Below, in pieces: positions 10,537 to 21,045 of a stretch of DNA of 64,000 nt. The notes under the pieces were generated by a model. That model worked only from the letters and a program-made list of their open reading frames with translations. It was not told the DNA's origin and made no database searches. Source of the stretch: Flaccisagitta enflata. Taxonomy: Eukaryota > Chaetognatha > Sagittoidea > Aphragmophora. The stretch covers positions 94,426,001-94,490,000 of the forward strand of contig OZ231127.1 in NCBI GenBank assembly GCA_965153355.1. The letters are read 5' to 3'. The position numbers and the translations under genes are program-made. Within the stretch, counting starts at the first letter, position 1; each line of letters starts with the position of its first letter.

Positions 10537-11100
10537 ACAGGGTGTACAAAAAAACTCGTACTCGCCATCAAATCTATAGAAAAGGTGCCTGGATTTGAAG
10601 AATTTCTTTAAATTTAATGTTCAAAGTTAAATATTTTGTTATTTTTTATACTTCAGCTGAGGAAAACTGATGTATGATAGACAACAGATTGCATTTTTAG
10701 GCCAAGAGGAACATAAATAGAATGTTACAAAAGATTTTTTTTTGCGAATGAATATTTATTTCTTGTCTAAATTTGATTGATATATCATTTTTGTTGACTG
10801 AAACCCCTCCTAGTTGATCAAACCAACTCCGCTTGATGTATTTCTTCTAAAAAAAACTTATCTAGGACCAATAAAGTTGAAAAATCTTGCATTTTTGGAT
10901 AAACACCGCATATCAAATAAAAAAATGTTTTGTCTAAAATGCATGTAATTGCCATGTATGAAAGTTATATCAGCTGTTTTTAGTTTATACTTTTAGTATG
11001 ACCAACTGAAATACTCTGGTTCAAATTCTAGCTCATAACCCTTATAGCAAATTTGGTTTTCAGGCAATAGACTGAGTACGAAAATTTTTGCACACCCTGT
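10537..11100. mobile_element. TA-flanked non-autonomous element, ACAGGGTG family, copy 1
   Basis: Ends are ACAGGGTGTACAAAAAAACT on the left and a mirror-image right end finishing CACACCCTGT. TA flanks both sides (10535-10536, 11101-11102). Copy 2 is at 19561-20144 with the same interior. The terminal sequence and TA target are typical of Tc1/mariner-type elements. The 564-bp interior has no usable reading frame, so movement would need a transposase supplied in trans. Confidence 0.85.
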
Positions 11101-11102
11101 TA

Positions 11103-11352
11103 CTTTGGCCTGTTTGTATTTCGACTCCAAGTTCTGGTGTGTCAGGTGTCATTGTGTTGCCTTGTATTGTCACACGGCCTACCCTCCCTTCTGAGCTAGT
11201 TATTAATCTGGAATGAACATCCAGCAACCCCCTCGAACACCGCCCTGATGGCCGATCTTCAAACCACCGCTTAAAGGACCTGCCATGAGCGAGGCTCGAA
11301 CCCGCAACACAGTGGGTGACAAGCGGGCTCCCTACCACTGAGCTATTCCCCC
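11103..11352 (-). mobile_element. tRNA-headed SINE candidate
   Basis: On the minus strand from about 11352 the sequence reads GAATAGCTCAGTGGTAGGGA (RNA polymerase III A box; the D-stem pairs GCTC with GAGC). It continues to GCGGGTTCGAGCCTCGC (B box GGTTCGAGCC with a 5-bp T-stem). The acceptor and anticodon stems do not pair, so this is not a working tRNA gene. About 190 bp of unrelated sequence follow downstream, as in tRNA-derived SINEs. There is no second copy in the window, so the 3' end is only approximate. Confidence 0.65.
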
Positions 11353-11354
11353 CC

Positions 11355-11712
11355 TCAAGGGTAGGGTCGAAAGACCAGTAGGGCAAGGGCAGGAGCATAT
11401 GATCAAGTGGCAAAGGGCAGGAGCAAAAGACCAGTTGGCCAAGAGCAGGAGCATATGATCGGGTGGCCAAGGGCAGGAGCAAAAGACCAGTTGGCCAAGG
11501 GCAGGAGCATATGATCGGGTGGCCAAGGGCAGGAGCATAAGACCAGTTGGCCAAGGGCAGAAGCATATGATCGGGTGGCCAAGGGCAGGAGCGAAAGACC
11601 TGTTGGCCAAGGGCAGGAGCAAAATATCCGTTGGCCAAGAGCAGGAGCATATGATCGGGTGGCCGAGGGCAAACATAAGACCAGTTGTCCAAGGGCAGAA
11701 TCGCGTGGGGCA
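11355..11712 (+). repeat. 28/56-bp minisatellite
   Basis: Units alternate between GGCCAAGGGCAGGAGCATAT-GATCGGGT and GGCCAAGGGCAGGAGCAAAA-GACCAGTT, giving about a dozen 28-bp copies organised as dimers. A two-unit fragment sits at 10260-10310. The proline/tryptophan-rich frames on the minus strand are repeat translations. Confidence 0.9.
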
Positions 11713-12082
11713 GGAGGGCTGAAGCATGAGTCGAGGTGGCCATTGGTAGGAACTAGGAAGCATTGATCAGACATTGGCATATGGTGGCTTATGGTTTCCT
11801 TCTTGGCAAGACTGAGTGCAATTGTTAAGGGCACAGGGTTCGGGTTTAACAGAACCATTTGACGACTTGTGGACACACTCTCGCACCACTCCTCCCTGAG
11901 GGTGCTCAGGGTCTGTTAGTCCGTACACATTTGTTGATTACCAGTAGTGGACCCACCAAATTGCGTTGCCAAAGGGGCTTGAAGAGTCCATTTCTCAGAA
12001 GTAAAAAGTCAGTGAACTATTGATTCGATTTCAAAGAACCGGCTCCCCGATTATCCTTCTGGCTCGAATGCAGTTGGTGCAT

Positions 12083-12602
12083 TTTGGCGCTTTGCATAGC
12101 AAAAAATTTGAGTTTCTTCTTGTCCCACTAACCTAATAAGGAGTGAAAAAAAAAACCATGAAGATGACCGTTTTCCTTTTCTCAAAATTCTTTCATCTTC
12201 CGTTTTTGTTTTGGCCTTAAAGTTTCTTCAGATTTCCCAGAATTCAGCAAAATCCTGTGTTGTCTTGTTACAAAAGGAACAATTGTTAGTTTTAGAAAAT
12301 TGTGATTTTTTGTAAAGATAAATCAAAACATCAGAGCATGAGTTACGGAAGAGCTTGTCAAAAGGCAGATAAACAATTTTATGAAGAGCAGAAATTTGTA
12401 AAAGGTAATTCAAAGAAGATCAGCATATTGTTTTATCCCACTGCAATATACAAATTAGGCTCTCAAAAACAATTTTCTAAAAAATGGAAGATGAACGATT
12501 TTTAATAAAAGAAAAAATGGTAAGAGTCCTAAGATCGGCCACTCTACGTTAGGTAAAGAGGGTGAAAAGAAATAACCAACTTTTTCTATGTGAAGCACCC
12601 AA
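12083..12602. mobile_element. Mutator-like non-autonomous element, copy 1
   Basis: Long imperfect terminal inverted repeats of about 65 bp: TTGGCGCTTTGCATAGCAAA on the left, and on the right the reverse complement of TTGGGTGCTTCACATAG. The flanks TTGGTGCAT (12074-12082) and TCGGTGCAT (12603-12611) match at 8 of 9 positions, indicating a 9-bp target duplication. The interior matches the inverted copy at 61396-61910. Long TIRs plus a 9-bp duplication are the hallmark of Mutator/MULE elements. No transposase is present. Confidence 0.8.
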
Positions 12603-12739
12603 TCGGTGCATCGACCAAGGACTAAAGAGTGCGAAATGATAAATATCAGTACAAGGACTACGTCGAGGTTTTTCGTTATTCAAATTAAGATACAAGACCA
12701 GACAGATATTGCAGATCGGCGGGAGCATCATGAGGATGG

Positions 12740-13080
12740 AGATCAAGCTGAGAGAAGGACGGACAGACGGGTGATCAACTAGGCAAACGGACGGACTGAC
12801 TGGCAGATAGATACATAGACAGAGGGACTAACAGGGAGAGAGACAGACAGAATGACAGACTGACTAGCAGACGGATAGACCAAAGGACTAAAAGATAGAC
12901 AGACAGAGGACAAACAGATAGACAGAGAGACATACAGAAGAATAAAGACAGATAGAAATTAGAAAGCCAGAAAGCCAGAGAGCCAGATAGAAAGGCTGGA
13001 GACGGACCGCTTGATAGACAAACAAACAGACATACAGACCAGCAGACAGACAGACAGACAGAAAGACATACAAATCCAGC
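12740..13080 (+). repeat. Degenerate AGAC/GACA tetranucleotide region
   Basis: Loose repeats of GACAGACAGA, GGACGGACTGAC and similar over 340 bp. No coding potential. Confidence 0.8.
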
Positions 13081-13116
13081 AGTTTGTTGGGATTGTTGAG
13101 ATGGGAAGTTTGCCGA

Positions 13117-13182
13117 TAGTAATGGTAATGGTAATGGTAATGGTAATGGTAATGGTAATGGTAATGGTAATGGTAATGGTGT
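13117..13182 (+). repeat. (GGTAAT)n microsatellite
   Basis: About eleven perfect copies of the hexamer GGTAAT. Confidence 0.97.
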
Positions 13183-13439
13183 CTGAATGGTCAATGGAAA
13201 GGGGGCAAGGTTGCTTGGTTTGGGGAGGGACAATTACACGGGCAGACTGACATAACAATTTAAGAAGGGTGAAGGGTGTAATCAGGCCGGGCTAGGAGAA
13301 GGACAGATAGACAGACAGACAGACCGACAAAGCAGTTTAGGGGGGATTGGCCGAGCTGGGTAAAGGAGGCCCCCTGAAATAAATATAAAAGCTCATTAAT
13401 CACAGAGAGAGAGAATAACGCGGGAAATGGGGCAAAAGA

Positions 13440-14130
13440 GCGGCTGCCCGCGTTTTCACTCTTTTACCACCTTCCTCACCTTAGTAACCCCCCCCCCTCA
13501 CCATCCAACCTGTACGCCTCTTTATCTACCAACATTTATTTTATCTCACACACTTCTATCAAAACTGCCTCTCTAACCCCAACCTTCATCATCATCACAT
13601 CATCTAATCTAACCTGCCTGCCTGCCTCTTCAACTAACCTTCAATTTTATGATTTTTAATTTTATCACCATCATCTGCTTCAGACCTACCTGTCTCTTTT
13701 ATACCAACATTCAGTTTTATCACCAGTGGTTAACCACCATCTGCATCTTAATCTTCATCTGCTTCAAACCTGCCTGCCTGTTTTCATCTCATCTTCACTT
13801 GAATCATCACCATCTTCAAAACTGCCTGCCTCTTTTCCTCCAGCCTTCCTCTTCATAACTAATATTTCCAACCAAACTGCCTCCTTCTATACCATGAACC
13901 TCATCTTTTTACAACACCATTTACTTCAAAAGTATCTTCAAAGGTCTCTGTACCACCAACCTTTCCTTTTGCGACCTGCCTGTTTAACAACAACCTTGTT
14001 CGTTATCGCTTCCTTCAAATCTTTTGCCTCTTTTCTACCATCCTTCACGTTTACCACAACCACATTTACAAGTACCTGTCTCTTCACTACCAACTTTTGT
14101 CTTGACCAGAATCAATTTCAAATTTGCATG
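13440..14130. other. Pyrimidine-rich sequence, no gene
   Basis: C/T-rich low-complexity sequence with repeated CTGCCTGCCT and CATCATC motifs. The frames across it have neither domains nor splice context. Confidence 0.5.
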
Positions 14131-14136
14131 CTTTTT

Positions 14137-14338
14137 AGTCGCGTGCTATGCGACTCAAGACCCCGCTTTGGACGTCCGTCCATCCGTCCGTCCGTTGGTT
14201 GGTCGGTCAGTCCCACTTTTACTTCTTTTATGTCTTTTATTCTTTGACCTCAATGCTCCTGCCCAAATGGTCTATTGACCTCAAATACAGCCCCTGCCCA
14301 CCCGCACGCGACTGGGGTAGACGTGTATCCGGCCTTGT
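14137..14338 (+). mobile_element. HEE copy, complete, GCACGCGACT class
   Basis: After CTTTTT it starts AGTCGCGTGCTATGCGACT, followed by (GTCC/GGTC)n and a unique middle. It ends CCCCTGCCCACCCGCACGCG, ACTGGGGTAGACGTGTATCC and GGCCTTGTT. About 200 bp, non-coding. It shows all parts of the family: T-run, 5' hairpin, tetranucleotide tract, subterminal inverted repeat and 3' stem. Confidence 0.85.
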
Positions 14339-14716
14339 TTACTTTCTAACCTCCACCTTTCACATTATCATTTTTTTCAAGCCTGTTTGCCTGTTTTCCA
14401 CCGTCAAATCATATCACTACAATGTCATCTAATTCATGGTTATGATTCAACATCCTTACTGCCCCCATCACCACAGCTACCCAACATCCATCCAAGTAGG
14501 CTTCATTGAAATTATCCTTGGGCCAGTTTACCATAATAAAAACATGTATCCCAATGTCTACACCAGCATCCTTATCATCAGCACTAGGACATCACTAGAA
14601 CATCACTAGGACCAATACTATCACAAACACAATCATGACCCCCTGTTCCCCTTCTGTTTTAAGTTGTGCGAGCTAAGACCGATGTTTACGAGAAAAAAAA
14701 AATCTAAGGTTTGAGG

Positions 14717-14833
<117 letters not shown>

Positions 14834-15039
14834 CAGAGAGACAGAGACAGAGACTGAGACCGAGACAGAGAAACAGACGAGACAGACAAAGGGAGAGCGA
14901 ATGAAAGACTAAGAGAGACATAGACAGTGATATGGGATAGAATTAGAGACAGAGTGGATGTTTGATGAAAGGAAGTAGGCTATGAATGACAGTAGGATTT
15001 GGAGTCACTTGCTTAAAAAATGGAAATGCTTAGGAAGGT

Positions 15040-15420
15040 CAAAGAAAGGGCGAGGGGATGACAATAGAAGGGTAAAGGAAGGGTAAAGGGAGGGCAAAGG
15101 GAGGGTGAAAAGTGGAGTAATGGGAGAGCAATGGAAAGGGAGAGAGGGGACAAGGAAAAGCAGAGAGGGACAAAAATGGTTTTGGAAGAAACAAAAAAGG
15201 GCAAAGGAGAAAATGGGAGGTAAGAGGAAGGGCAATGGAGAAAATGGGAGGGTAGAGGAAGGACAAAGAAGGAAACAGGAAGATAGAGGAAGGACGGAGG
15301 GGAAAATTGGAGGGTAGAGGAAGGACGGAGGGGAAAATGGGAGGGTAGAGGAAGAACAAAGGGGGAAACGGGAAGTTAGAGGAAGGACGGAGCGGAAAAT
15401 GGGAGGGTAGAGGAAGGGCA
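15040..15420 (+). repeat. Purine-rich minisatellite, about 31-bp unit
   Basis: The unit GGGAGGGTAGAGGAAGGACG-GAGGGGAAAAT repeats clearly over 15210-15420, with shorter AGGGTAAAGG units upstream. Almost all purine on this strand. Confidence 0.85.
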
Positions 15421-15770
15421 GAGGCAGCCCTCTTAGAAATGTTTTCCTTCCGAGTAGCAGGATTTTGCCCTTCAAGTCTTCCGACACGAGAAACCCAACT
15501 CCACAAGTGAAAATACACCAAAATTTAAAAGAAACCCCAATCTTTTGCTTTTATTAACTTTCAAGAACATAGCAGAAAACTATCCTTGCTTAACTGACTG
15601 CCTGAAAAAAAAAGCAGAAAAAGTAACCCTTACTCAAAATTCTAATTTCATAAATAAGAATTATGATGCTGACAATTGCATTTTCAATAATGTCACACTC
15701 TGTCCATTTTCTCCTTTTTTTCCTCTTTTTCTTTCTTCTGGTTCTTTTCTTTTTCCTTTTTTTTCTTTTT

Positions 15771-15923
15771 AGTTGCGGACACGCAACTCTATAAGAGGCT
15801 TTGTCCATCCATCCGTTGGTTGGTTGGTCCGTCCGTCTGTAACCATCGAGTCGAAAAGTGGGAAAACGCGCATTTCCGCCCCTGCCCACCCGTCCGCAAC
15901 TGATGGCCGTGTATCCGGCCTTG
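15771..15923 (+). mobile_element. HEE copy, TCCGCAACT class, nested in hAT-like element
   Basis: After a T-run it starts AGTTGCGGACACGCAACT and is followed by GTCC/GGTTGGTT repeats. It ends CCGTCCGCAACTGATGGCCG then TGTATCCGGCCTTGTT. The first nine bases AGTTGCGGA are the exact complement of TCCGCAACT near the 3' end. The 3' hairpin is GGCCG-TGTATC-CGGCC. Confidence 0.88.
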
Positions 15924-16037
15924 TTTTTTTTTTGGGTTCTTTTTTTTGCTCTTCCCTACTTCTCCTTCTTCTAATTTTTCTTCCTCTTCTTCTTCTTCCT
16001 CCTCTGCCTCTTCCAAATCCTTCCCACTCACTCCATT

Positions 16038-16038
<1 letters not shown>

Positions 16039-16121
<83 letters not shown>
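16039..16121 (+). repeat. (TC)n microsatellite
   Basis: A pure TC tract of about 80 bp inside hAT-like copy A. Confidence 0.95.
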
Positions 16122-16123
<2 letters not shown>

Positions 16124-16335
16124 CTTATCTTTTTCTTCTAATTCTTTTTTTCCTCTCCTTCTTCTTTTCTTTTTATTTTTCTTTTTCTTCATTTCTTCCT
16201 TCTTTTTCTTCTTCTTCCTCCTCCTCTGCCAAAACCATCCGACACATCTCCTTCTCTTCCGAGTAGCGGCGCTACCCGCTACTCAACTTTTAAGAGGGCT
16301 GGGCAGAGGAAGAAATGGAAAATCTTAGGCAAAGG

Positions 16336-16537
16336 CAGGATAGAGGGATCATCATTATCATTATCGAAAGCACCGTAACCATCGCCATCACTATCACAAT
16401 AACCTTTCCATCACTACCACCATCAAATATCACCATCACCATCTCCATAATCATTATCAATATCTTAATCATAATCATAAACATCATCATCATCATCGTC
16501 ATAATCATCATCATCATCATCATCATCATCGTCATCG

Positions 16538-16605
<68 letters not shown>
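16336..16605 (+). repeat. (ATC)n microsatellite
   Basis: Imperfect ATC/ATCACC repeats becoming pure CAT-CAT from about 16505 to 16602. Confidence 0.95.
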
Positions 16606-16607
<2 letters not shown>

Positions 16608-16679
16608 TTCAAAGTTTCAACATAAGCCACTTAAAAGTATTAACCAAAGCCAATTAATGTTTTCACGTTTGAAGGACGT

Positions 16680-18590
16680 TTTTTGGCGAGAAAAAAAAGA
16701 CGGTTAAGAAAGATGTGTTCACGCTGAAAATACGACTGATAGAAACCATCACGTTTGTTATCATCAGTAGAAACGCGCTCAAAAATGGTAAAGGAATGTG
16801 TGTTCAAGATGAGAATGCAACTGACGGGAAAAATTGCATTTGTTATCGTCAGTAAAAACAGGTCCAAAGACAGTAAAAAAATATGTGTTCAAGCTGAGAA
16901 CGCCACTGACGGGAACAATTGCGTTTGTTATCTTCAGTAGAAAAACGCTCAAAGACAGCTAAGAAATGTGCGTTTAAGCTGAAAATGCCACTGACGGGAA
17001 CAATCACTTTCGTTATCGTCAGTAGAAACACGTTCAACAATGGTTAAGAAATATGTGTTCAAGCTGAAAACGCCACTGACGGGAACAATCGCGTTTGTTA
17101 TCATCAGTAAAAACACGCTCAAAGACAGTTAAGAAATGTGTGTTCAAGCTGAGAACGCCACTGACGGGAACAATCATGTTTGTTATCATCAGTAGAAACA
17201 CGCTCAAAGACAGTTAAGAAATGTGTGTTCAAGCTGAGAACCCCACTGACGGGAACAATCATGTTTGTTATCATCAGTAGAAACACGCTCAAAGACAGTT
17301 AAGAAATGTGTGTTCAAGCTGAGAACGCCACTGACGGGAACAATCATGTTTGTTATCATCAGTAGAAACACGCTCAAAGACAGTTAAGAAATGTGTGTTC
17401 AAGCTGAGAACGCCACTGACGGGAACAATCATGTTTGTTATCATCAGTAGAAACACGCTCAAAGACAGTTAAGAAATGTGTGTTCAAGCTGAGAACGCCA
17501 CTGACGGGAACAATCATGTTTGTTATCATCAGTAAAAACACGCTCAAAGACAGTTAAGAAATGTGTTTTCAAGCTGAGAACGCCACTGACGGGTACAATC
17601 GCGTTTGTTATCATCAGTAGAAACACGCTCAAAGACAGTTAAGAAATGTGTGTTCAAGCTGAGAACGCCACTGACGGGAACAATCATGTTTGTTATCATC
17701 AGTAGAAACACGCTCAAAGACAGTTAAGAAATGTGTGTTCAAGCTGAGAACGCCACTGACGGGTACAATCGCGTTTGTTATCATCAGTAGAAACACGCTC
17801 AAAGACAGTTAAGAAATGTGTGTTCAAGCTGAGAACGCCACTGACGGGAACAATCATGTTTGTTATCATCAGTAGAAACACGCCCGAAAACAGTTAAGAA
17901 ATGTGTGTTAAAGCTGAGAACGCAACTGACGGGAACAATCACTTTCGTTATAGTCAGTAGAAACACGTTCAACAATGGTTAAGAAATGTGTGTTAAAGCT
18001 GAAAACACGACTGACGGAAACAATCGTGTATGATATCATCAGTAGAAACACGCTCAAAGACAGTTAAGAAATGTGTGTTCAAGCTGAGAACGCCACTGAC
18101 GGGAACAATCATGTTTGTTATCATCAGTAGAAACACGCTCAAAGACAGTTAAGAAATGTGTGTTCAAGCTGAGAACGCCACTGACGGGTACAATCGCGTT
18201 TGTTATCATCAGTAGAAACACGCTCAAAGACAGTTAAGAAATGTGTGTTCAAGCTGAGAACGCCACTGACGGGAACAATCATGTTTGTTATCATCAGTAG
18301 AAACACGCCCGAAAACAGTTAAGAAATGTGTGTTAAAGCTGAGAACGCAACTGACGGGAACAATCACTTTCGTTATAGTCAGTAGAAACATGTTCAACAA
18401 TGGTTAAGAAATGTGTGTTAAAGCTGAAAACACGACTGACGGAAACAATCGTGTATGATATCATCAGTAGAAACACGCTCAAAGACAGTTAAGAAATATG
18501 TGTTCAAGCTGAAAACGCGACTGACGGAAACAATCGCGTTTGATATCGTCAGTAGAAACACACTCAAAGACGGTTAAGAAATGTGGGCGA
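16680..18590 (+). repeat. 85-bp satellite array, about 22 copies
   Basis: The monomer includes CACTGACGGGAACAATC, GTTTGTTATCATCAGTAG, AAACACGCTCAAAGACAG and TTAAGAAATGTGTGTTCAAG. The GTTAAGAA landmark recurs at 17128, 17213, 17298 and 17383, giving a period of exactly 85. Variant monomers (CACTTTCGTTATAGTCAG; GTGTATGATATCATC) recur with a spacing of about five units near 17880-18060 and 18300-18480, showing a higher-order duplication. The monomer resembles the terminal segment of the GGGCGTGTTTC MITE. Confidence 0.95.
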
Positions 18591-18805
18591 CAAAATTGAA
18601 ATTTCTCGAAATTCACTCGCCAGGAAAAAAGTTTTGATTTGAGGGTCTCTTACGCCTTCTAAAGGGTCGCTACCCTCGCTTTTTCATCGTGAACATGTGA
18701 GTCAATGTATACAATGCTGCTTTGGGCCCGTCTGACCATCCATCCGTCCAACATTTACCTTACGTGGCTGTGCACAGGAACAGCAAATTTGGGAAATCAT
18801 TCCGC

Positions 18806-18942
18806 GTGAAATTCTTAATCTGTCTCTGAATACAAAATTTTGCATTTCTAAGAATATGGCCCTTTTCTCATATGTCTTTAGAACAGGGCCATGTTTTTCG
18901 AAATGCAAAATTATGCATTCAGAGACGGATTAAGAATTTCAC
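18806..18942. repeat. Long hairpin, 57-bp arms
   Basis: GTGAAATTCTTAATCTGTCT (from 18806) runs to ATATGGCCC at about 18862. Its reverse complement, starting GGGCCATGTTTTTCG near 18886, runs to 18942. About 7 mismatches over 57 pairs, loop about 22 nt. It could be a solo MITE or a hairpin transcript source; no flanking duplication was found. Confidence 0.85.
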
Positions 18943-19191
18943 GTAAGACAAGCCAAGGAATGGAGGATAATTTTCATTTTTTTCTTTCTACTTTTTCAAC
19001 TGATTCCTAGCACATAAATGATTCTAAATGTAAAGAAATAAATAAGTTATACTAAAGATATGATTTCTTTTTAAAAAATTGTGAATTCATTATTTCATTT
19101 TTTTTCTAGACTATGATTTGACCGTGAAAATTGCTTCTTCGTGTGCACCTTGACTTACTCTTTCGCAGTCATATTTCTTTTTCCCATTTTT

Positions 19192-19463
19192 AGTCGCGTG
19201 CTACGCGACTCTATAAGCCACTTTTTGGTCGGTCCGTCGGTCCGTCCGTCCGTCAGTCCGTCCGTCCGTCGGTCGGTCGGTCGGTCACAAAACTGTTTTA
19301 AAGGCTTTTTAAAGCGTTCTTATGTTCCTGAATGGTAGAAAAGAAACTTTGTAGAGTAATTAGCCTTTAAAAATGTCTTTTTGAAAAAAATTGTTTGTCT
19401 GTCTGTCTGCCTGACGTTTTTTGAAAGTGCCGACGCACGCGACTTAGGTCTAATGACCTTGTT
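19192..19463 (+). mobile_element. HEE copy, complete, AGGTC-hairpin variant
   Basis: Starts AGTCGCGTGCTACGCGACT after a T-run, followed by (GGTC/GTCC)n. Ends GACGCACGCGACTTAGGTC then TAATGACCTTGTT. The 3' hairpin is AGGTC-TAAT-GACCT, a perfect 5-bp stem of different sequence from other subfamilies. The inverted copy at 29675-29900 has the same ending. Confidence 0.85.
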
Positions 19464-19560
19464 TTGTTTCACTTTACGTGGTTAGATCTCCATACTCCAT
19501 ACATTTGGGAGAACTTGGAACAATCGTTGCCAAGGTAAAACCACCATCAACTAGCACATA

Positions 19561-20144
19561 ACAGGGTGTGCAAAAAATCTCGTACTAGCCATCAAATCTA
19601 TAAAAAAGACACCTAGATTTAGAGAAATTCTTTCAAGTTGATGTTCAAAATTAAAGATTAGATTATTTTTCATACTTAAGATAAAGAAAAATGATGAATG
19701 GTAGACAGCAGAATACATTTTTGTACCAAGGGACGTAAGTAGAAATTTACTGAAGATTTTTTTTTCTTTTGTGAATAAACATTAATTTCTTGTCTAAATT
19801 GGATTGGTATATCACTTTTGTTGACTGAAAGTCCTCCTAGATGACCTAACTAACTCTCCTTGATAAATTCATTCTCAAAAAATCCATCTAGGGTCCAATA
19901 AAGTTGCAAAAACCTTCATTTTTAGATAATCACCACTCTGCAAATGAAATCATGTAAAAGTCTGATCTCGTATTTTTTTCTAAGTACTTATCATGGCTAT
20001 GTATGGAAATTATATCAGCTTTTCTTAGTTTCTACTTTTAGTTTGACTAACTGAGATTGTCTGGTTCAAATTTTGGCTCATAAGTCCCATAACAAGTATG
20101 GTTTTCAAGCTATAGACCAAGTACGAAATTTTTGCTCACCCTGT
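19561..20144. mobile_element. TA-flanked non-autonomous element, ACAGGGTG family, copy 2
   Basis: Begins ACAGGGTGTGCAAAAAATCT and ends GCTCACCCTGT, with TA on both sides (19559-19560, 20145-20146). The interior is collinear with 10537-11100, for example CTTGTCTAAATT-GATTG-ATATATC-type blocks and TGTTGACTGAAA. The two copies differ at many positions, so neither is a recent arrival. Confidence 0.85.
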
Positions 20145-20179
20145 TACCAGTAAAAACCATTAACGAGCCTTCTTTTTCT

Positions 20180-20676
20180 TTTGTCGGACCTACGCTCTTG
20201 CCATTCTATCAGACGGTCGGTCGGTTGGTCGGTCGGTTGGTCGGTCGGTCGGTCGGTCGGTAGGTCGGTCGGTTGGTTGGTCGGTCGGTCGGTCGGTCGG
20301 TTGGTCGGTCGGTCGGTCGGTCGGTCGGTCGGTCGGTCGGTCAGTCGGTCGGTAGGTTGGTCCCCTTTTCACTTTTTCGGCGTTTTTATGCTCTTTGGGC
20401 TCACAGGCTCACAGCTCCTCCCCAAATGCCATTATAAGTCATTCTAAGTCATTTTAAGTCATTTTAAGTCATTTCAAGTCATTCTAAGTTATTCTAAGTC
20501 ATTTTAAGTCATATCAAGTTATATTAAGTCACTAAAGTCAATAAGGTCAATATGGTCATTAAAGTCATTTTAAGTCATTTTAAGTCATTTCAGGTCACCT
20601 TGAGTCATTTAAACTCAATTTAAGTCATCCTAAGCTATTTATGTCCTGCACGCGACTTATAGGTGTTGGCCTTGTT
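20180..20676 (+). mobile_element. HEE copy with (AAGTCATTTT)n interior, degenerate 5' end
   Basis: A 150-bp (GGTC)n tract with GGTTGGTC variants (20212-20362) is followed by a minisatellite of AAGTCATTTT units (20430-20620). It ends TCCTGCACGCGACTTATAGG then TGTTGGCCTTGTT. The same ending is used by the 2-kb copies at 2022 and 52005 and by 33792-34186. The 5' hairpin is not recognisable. Confidence 0.8.
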
Positions 20677-20843
20677 TCATTTGAAATCGATGCTAATTTG
20701 GAATTATTCTCATGAGCTCGGTCAGGTAAGCATCTCTAATCTAACAATCAGGCCTTTTTTTGGTGATTTCTTTGGCAAAGCCAACCGGGCTCTCTCCTCA
20801 CAATTTTGCAGAGCCCAACGGAAAAACAGCGAGCCTGGCGAAA

Positions 20844-21045
20844 AACAAGGCCGGATACACGGCTACCGAAGTCGCGTGCGGGTGGGCAGGGGCCATATTT
20901 GAGGTCACCAGACCATTTTGGCAGGAGCAGTGAGGTCAAAGAAATAAAATCATAAAAAAAAGTAAAGTGTGACCGACCAACCGACCAACCGACCAACCGA
21001 CCGACTGACGGACAAAGCGTGTTGTAGAGTCGCGTGCACGCGACT
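20844..21045 (-). mobile_element. HEE copy, complete, minus strand
   Basis: Read on the minus strand, it starts AGTCGCGTGCACGCGACT after TTTTTT, then CTACAACACGCTTTGTC and (GGTC/GGTT)n. It ends CCCGCACGCGACTTCGGTAG, CCGTGTATCCGG and CCTTGTT. Both the hairpin and the 3' stem are intact. Confidence 0.88.

Larger units (their letters stand above)
15425..16301. mobile_element. hAT-like non-autonomous element, copy A
   Basis: Terminal inverted repeats start CAGCCCTCTTA on the left and end TAAGAGGGCTG on the right. The flanks 15417-15424 and 16302-16309 are both GGCAGAGG, a perfect 8-bp target duplication, as made by hAT transposases. Just inside the right end lies the 9-bp-stem palindrome GAGTAGCGG-CGCTAC-CCGCTACTC. 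Just inside the left end is CTTCCGAGTAGCAGGATTTT. Copy B is at 31890-32562. The 877-bp interior has no transposase and hosts a nested HEE copy and a (TC)n tract. Confidence 0.88.

Noticed and set aside
11281-11352. Functional tRNA gene
   Set aside because: The acceptor stem does not pair and the anticodon stem is broken, despite intact A and B boxes.
11060-11743. 227-residue frame rich in Pro/Leu/Ala
   Set aside because: Spans the SINE candidate and the 28-bp minisatellite; the periodic residues mirror the repeat unit.
15005-15521. 160-residue Pro/Phe/Leu/Ser-rich minus-strand frames
   Set aside because: They follow the 31-bp purine-rich minisatellite and share its periodicity.
16680-18590. 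CRISPR-like array
   Set aside because: Units are contiguous 85-bp monomers that vary throughout, with no constant repeat separated by unique spacers; eukaryotic context.
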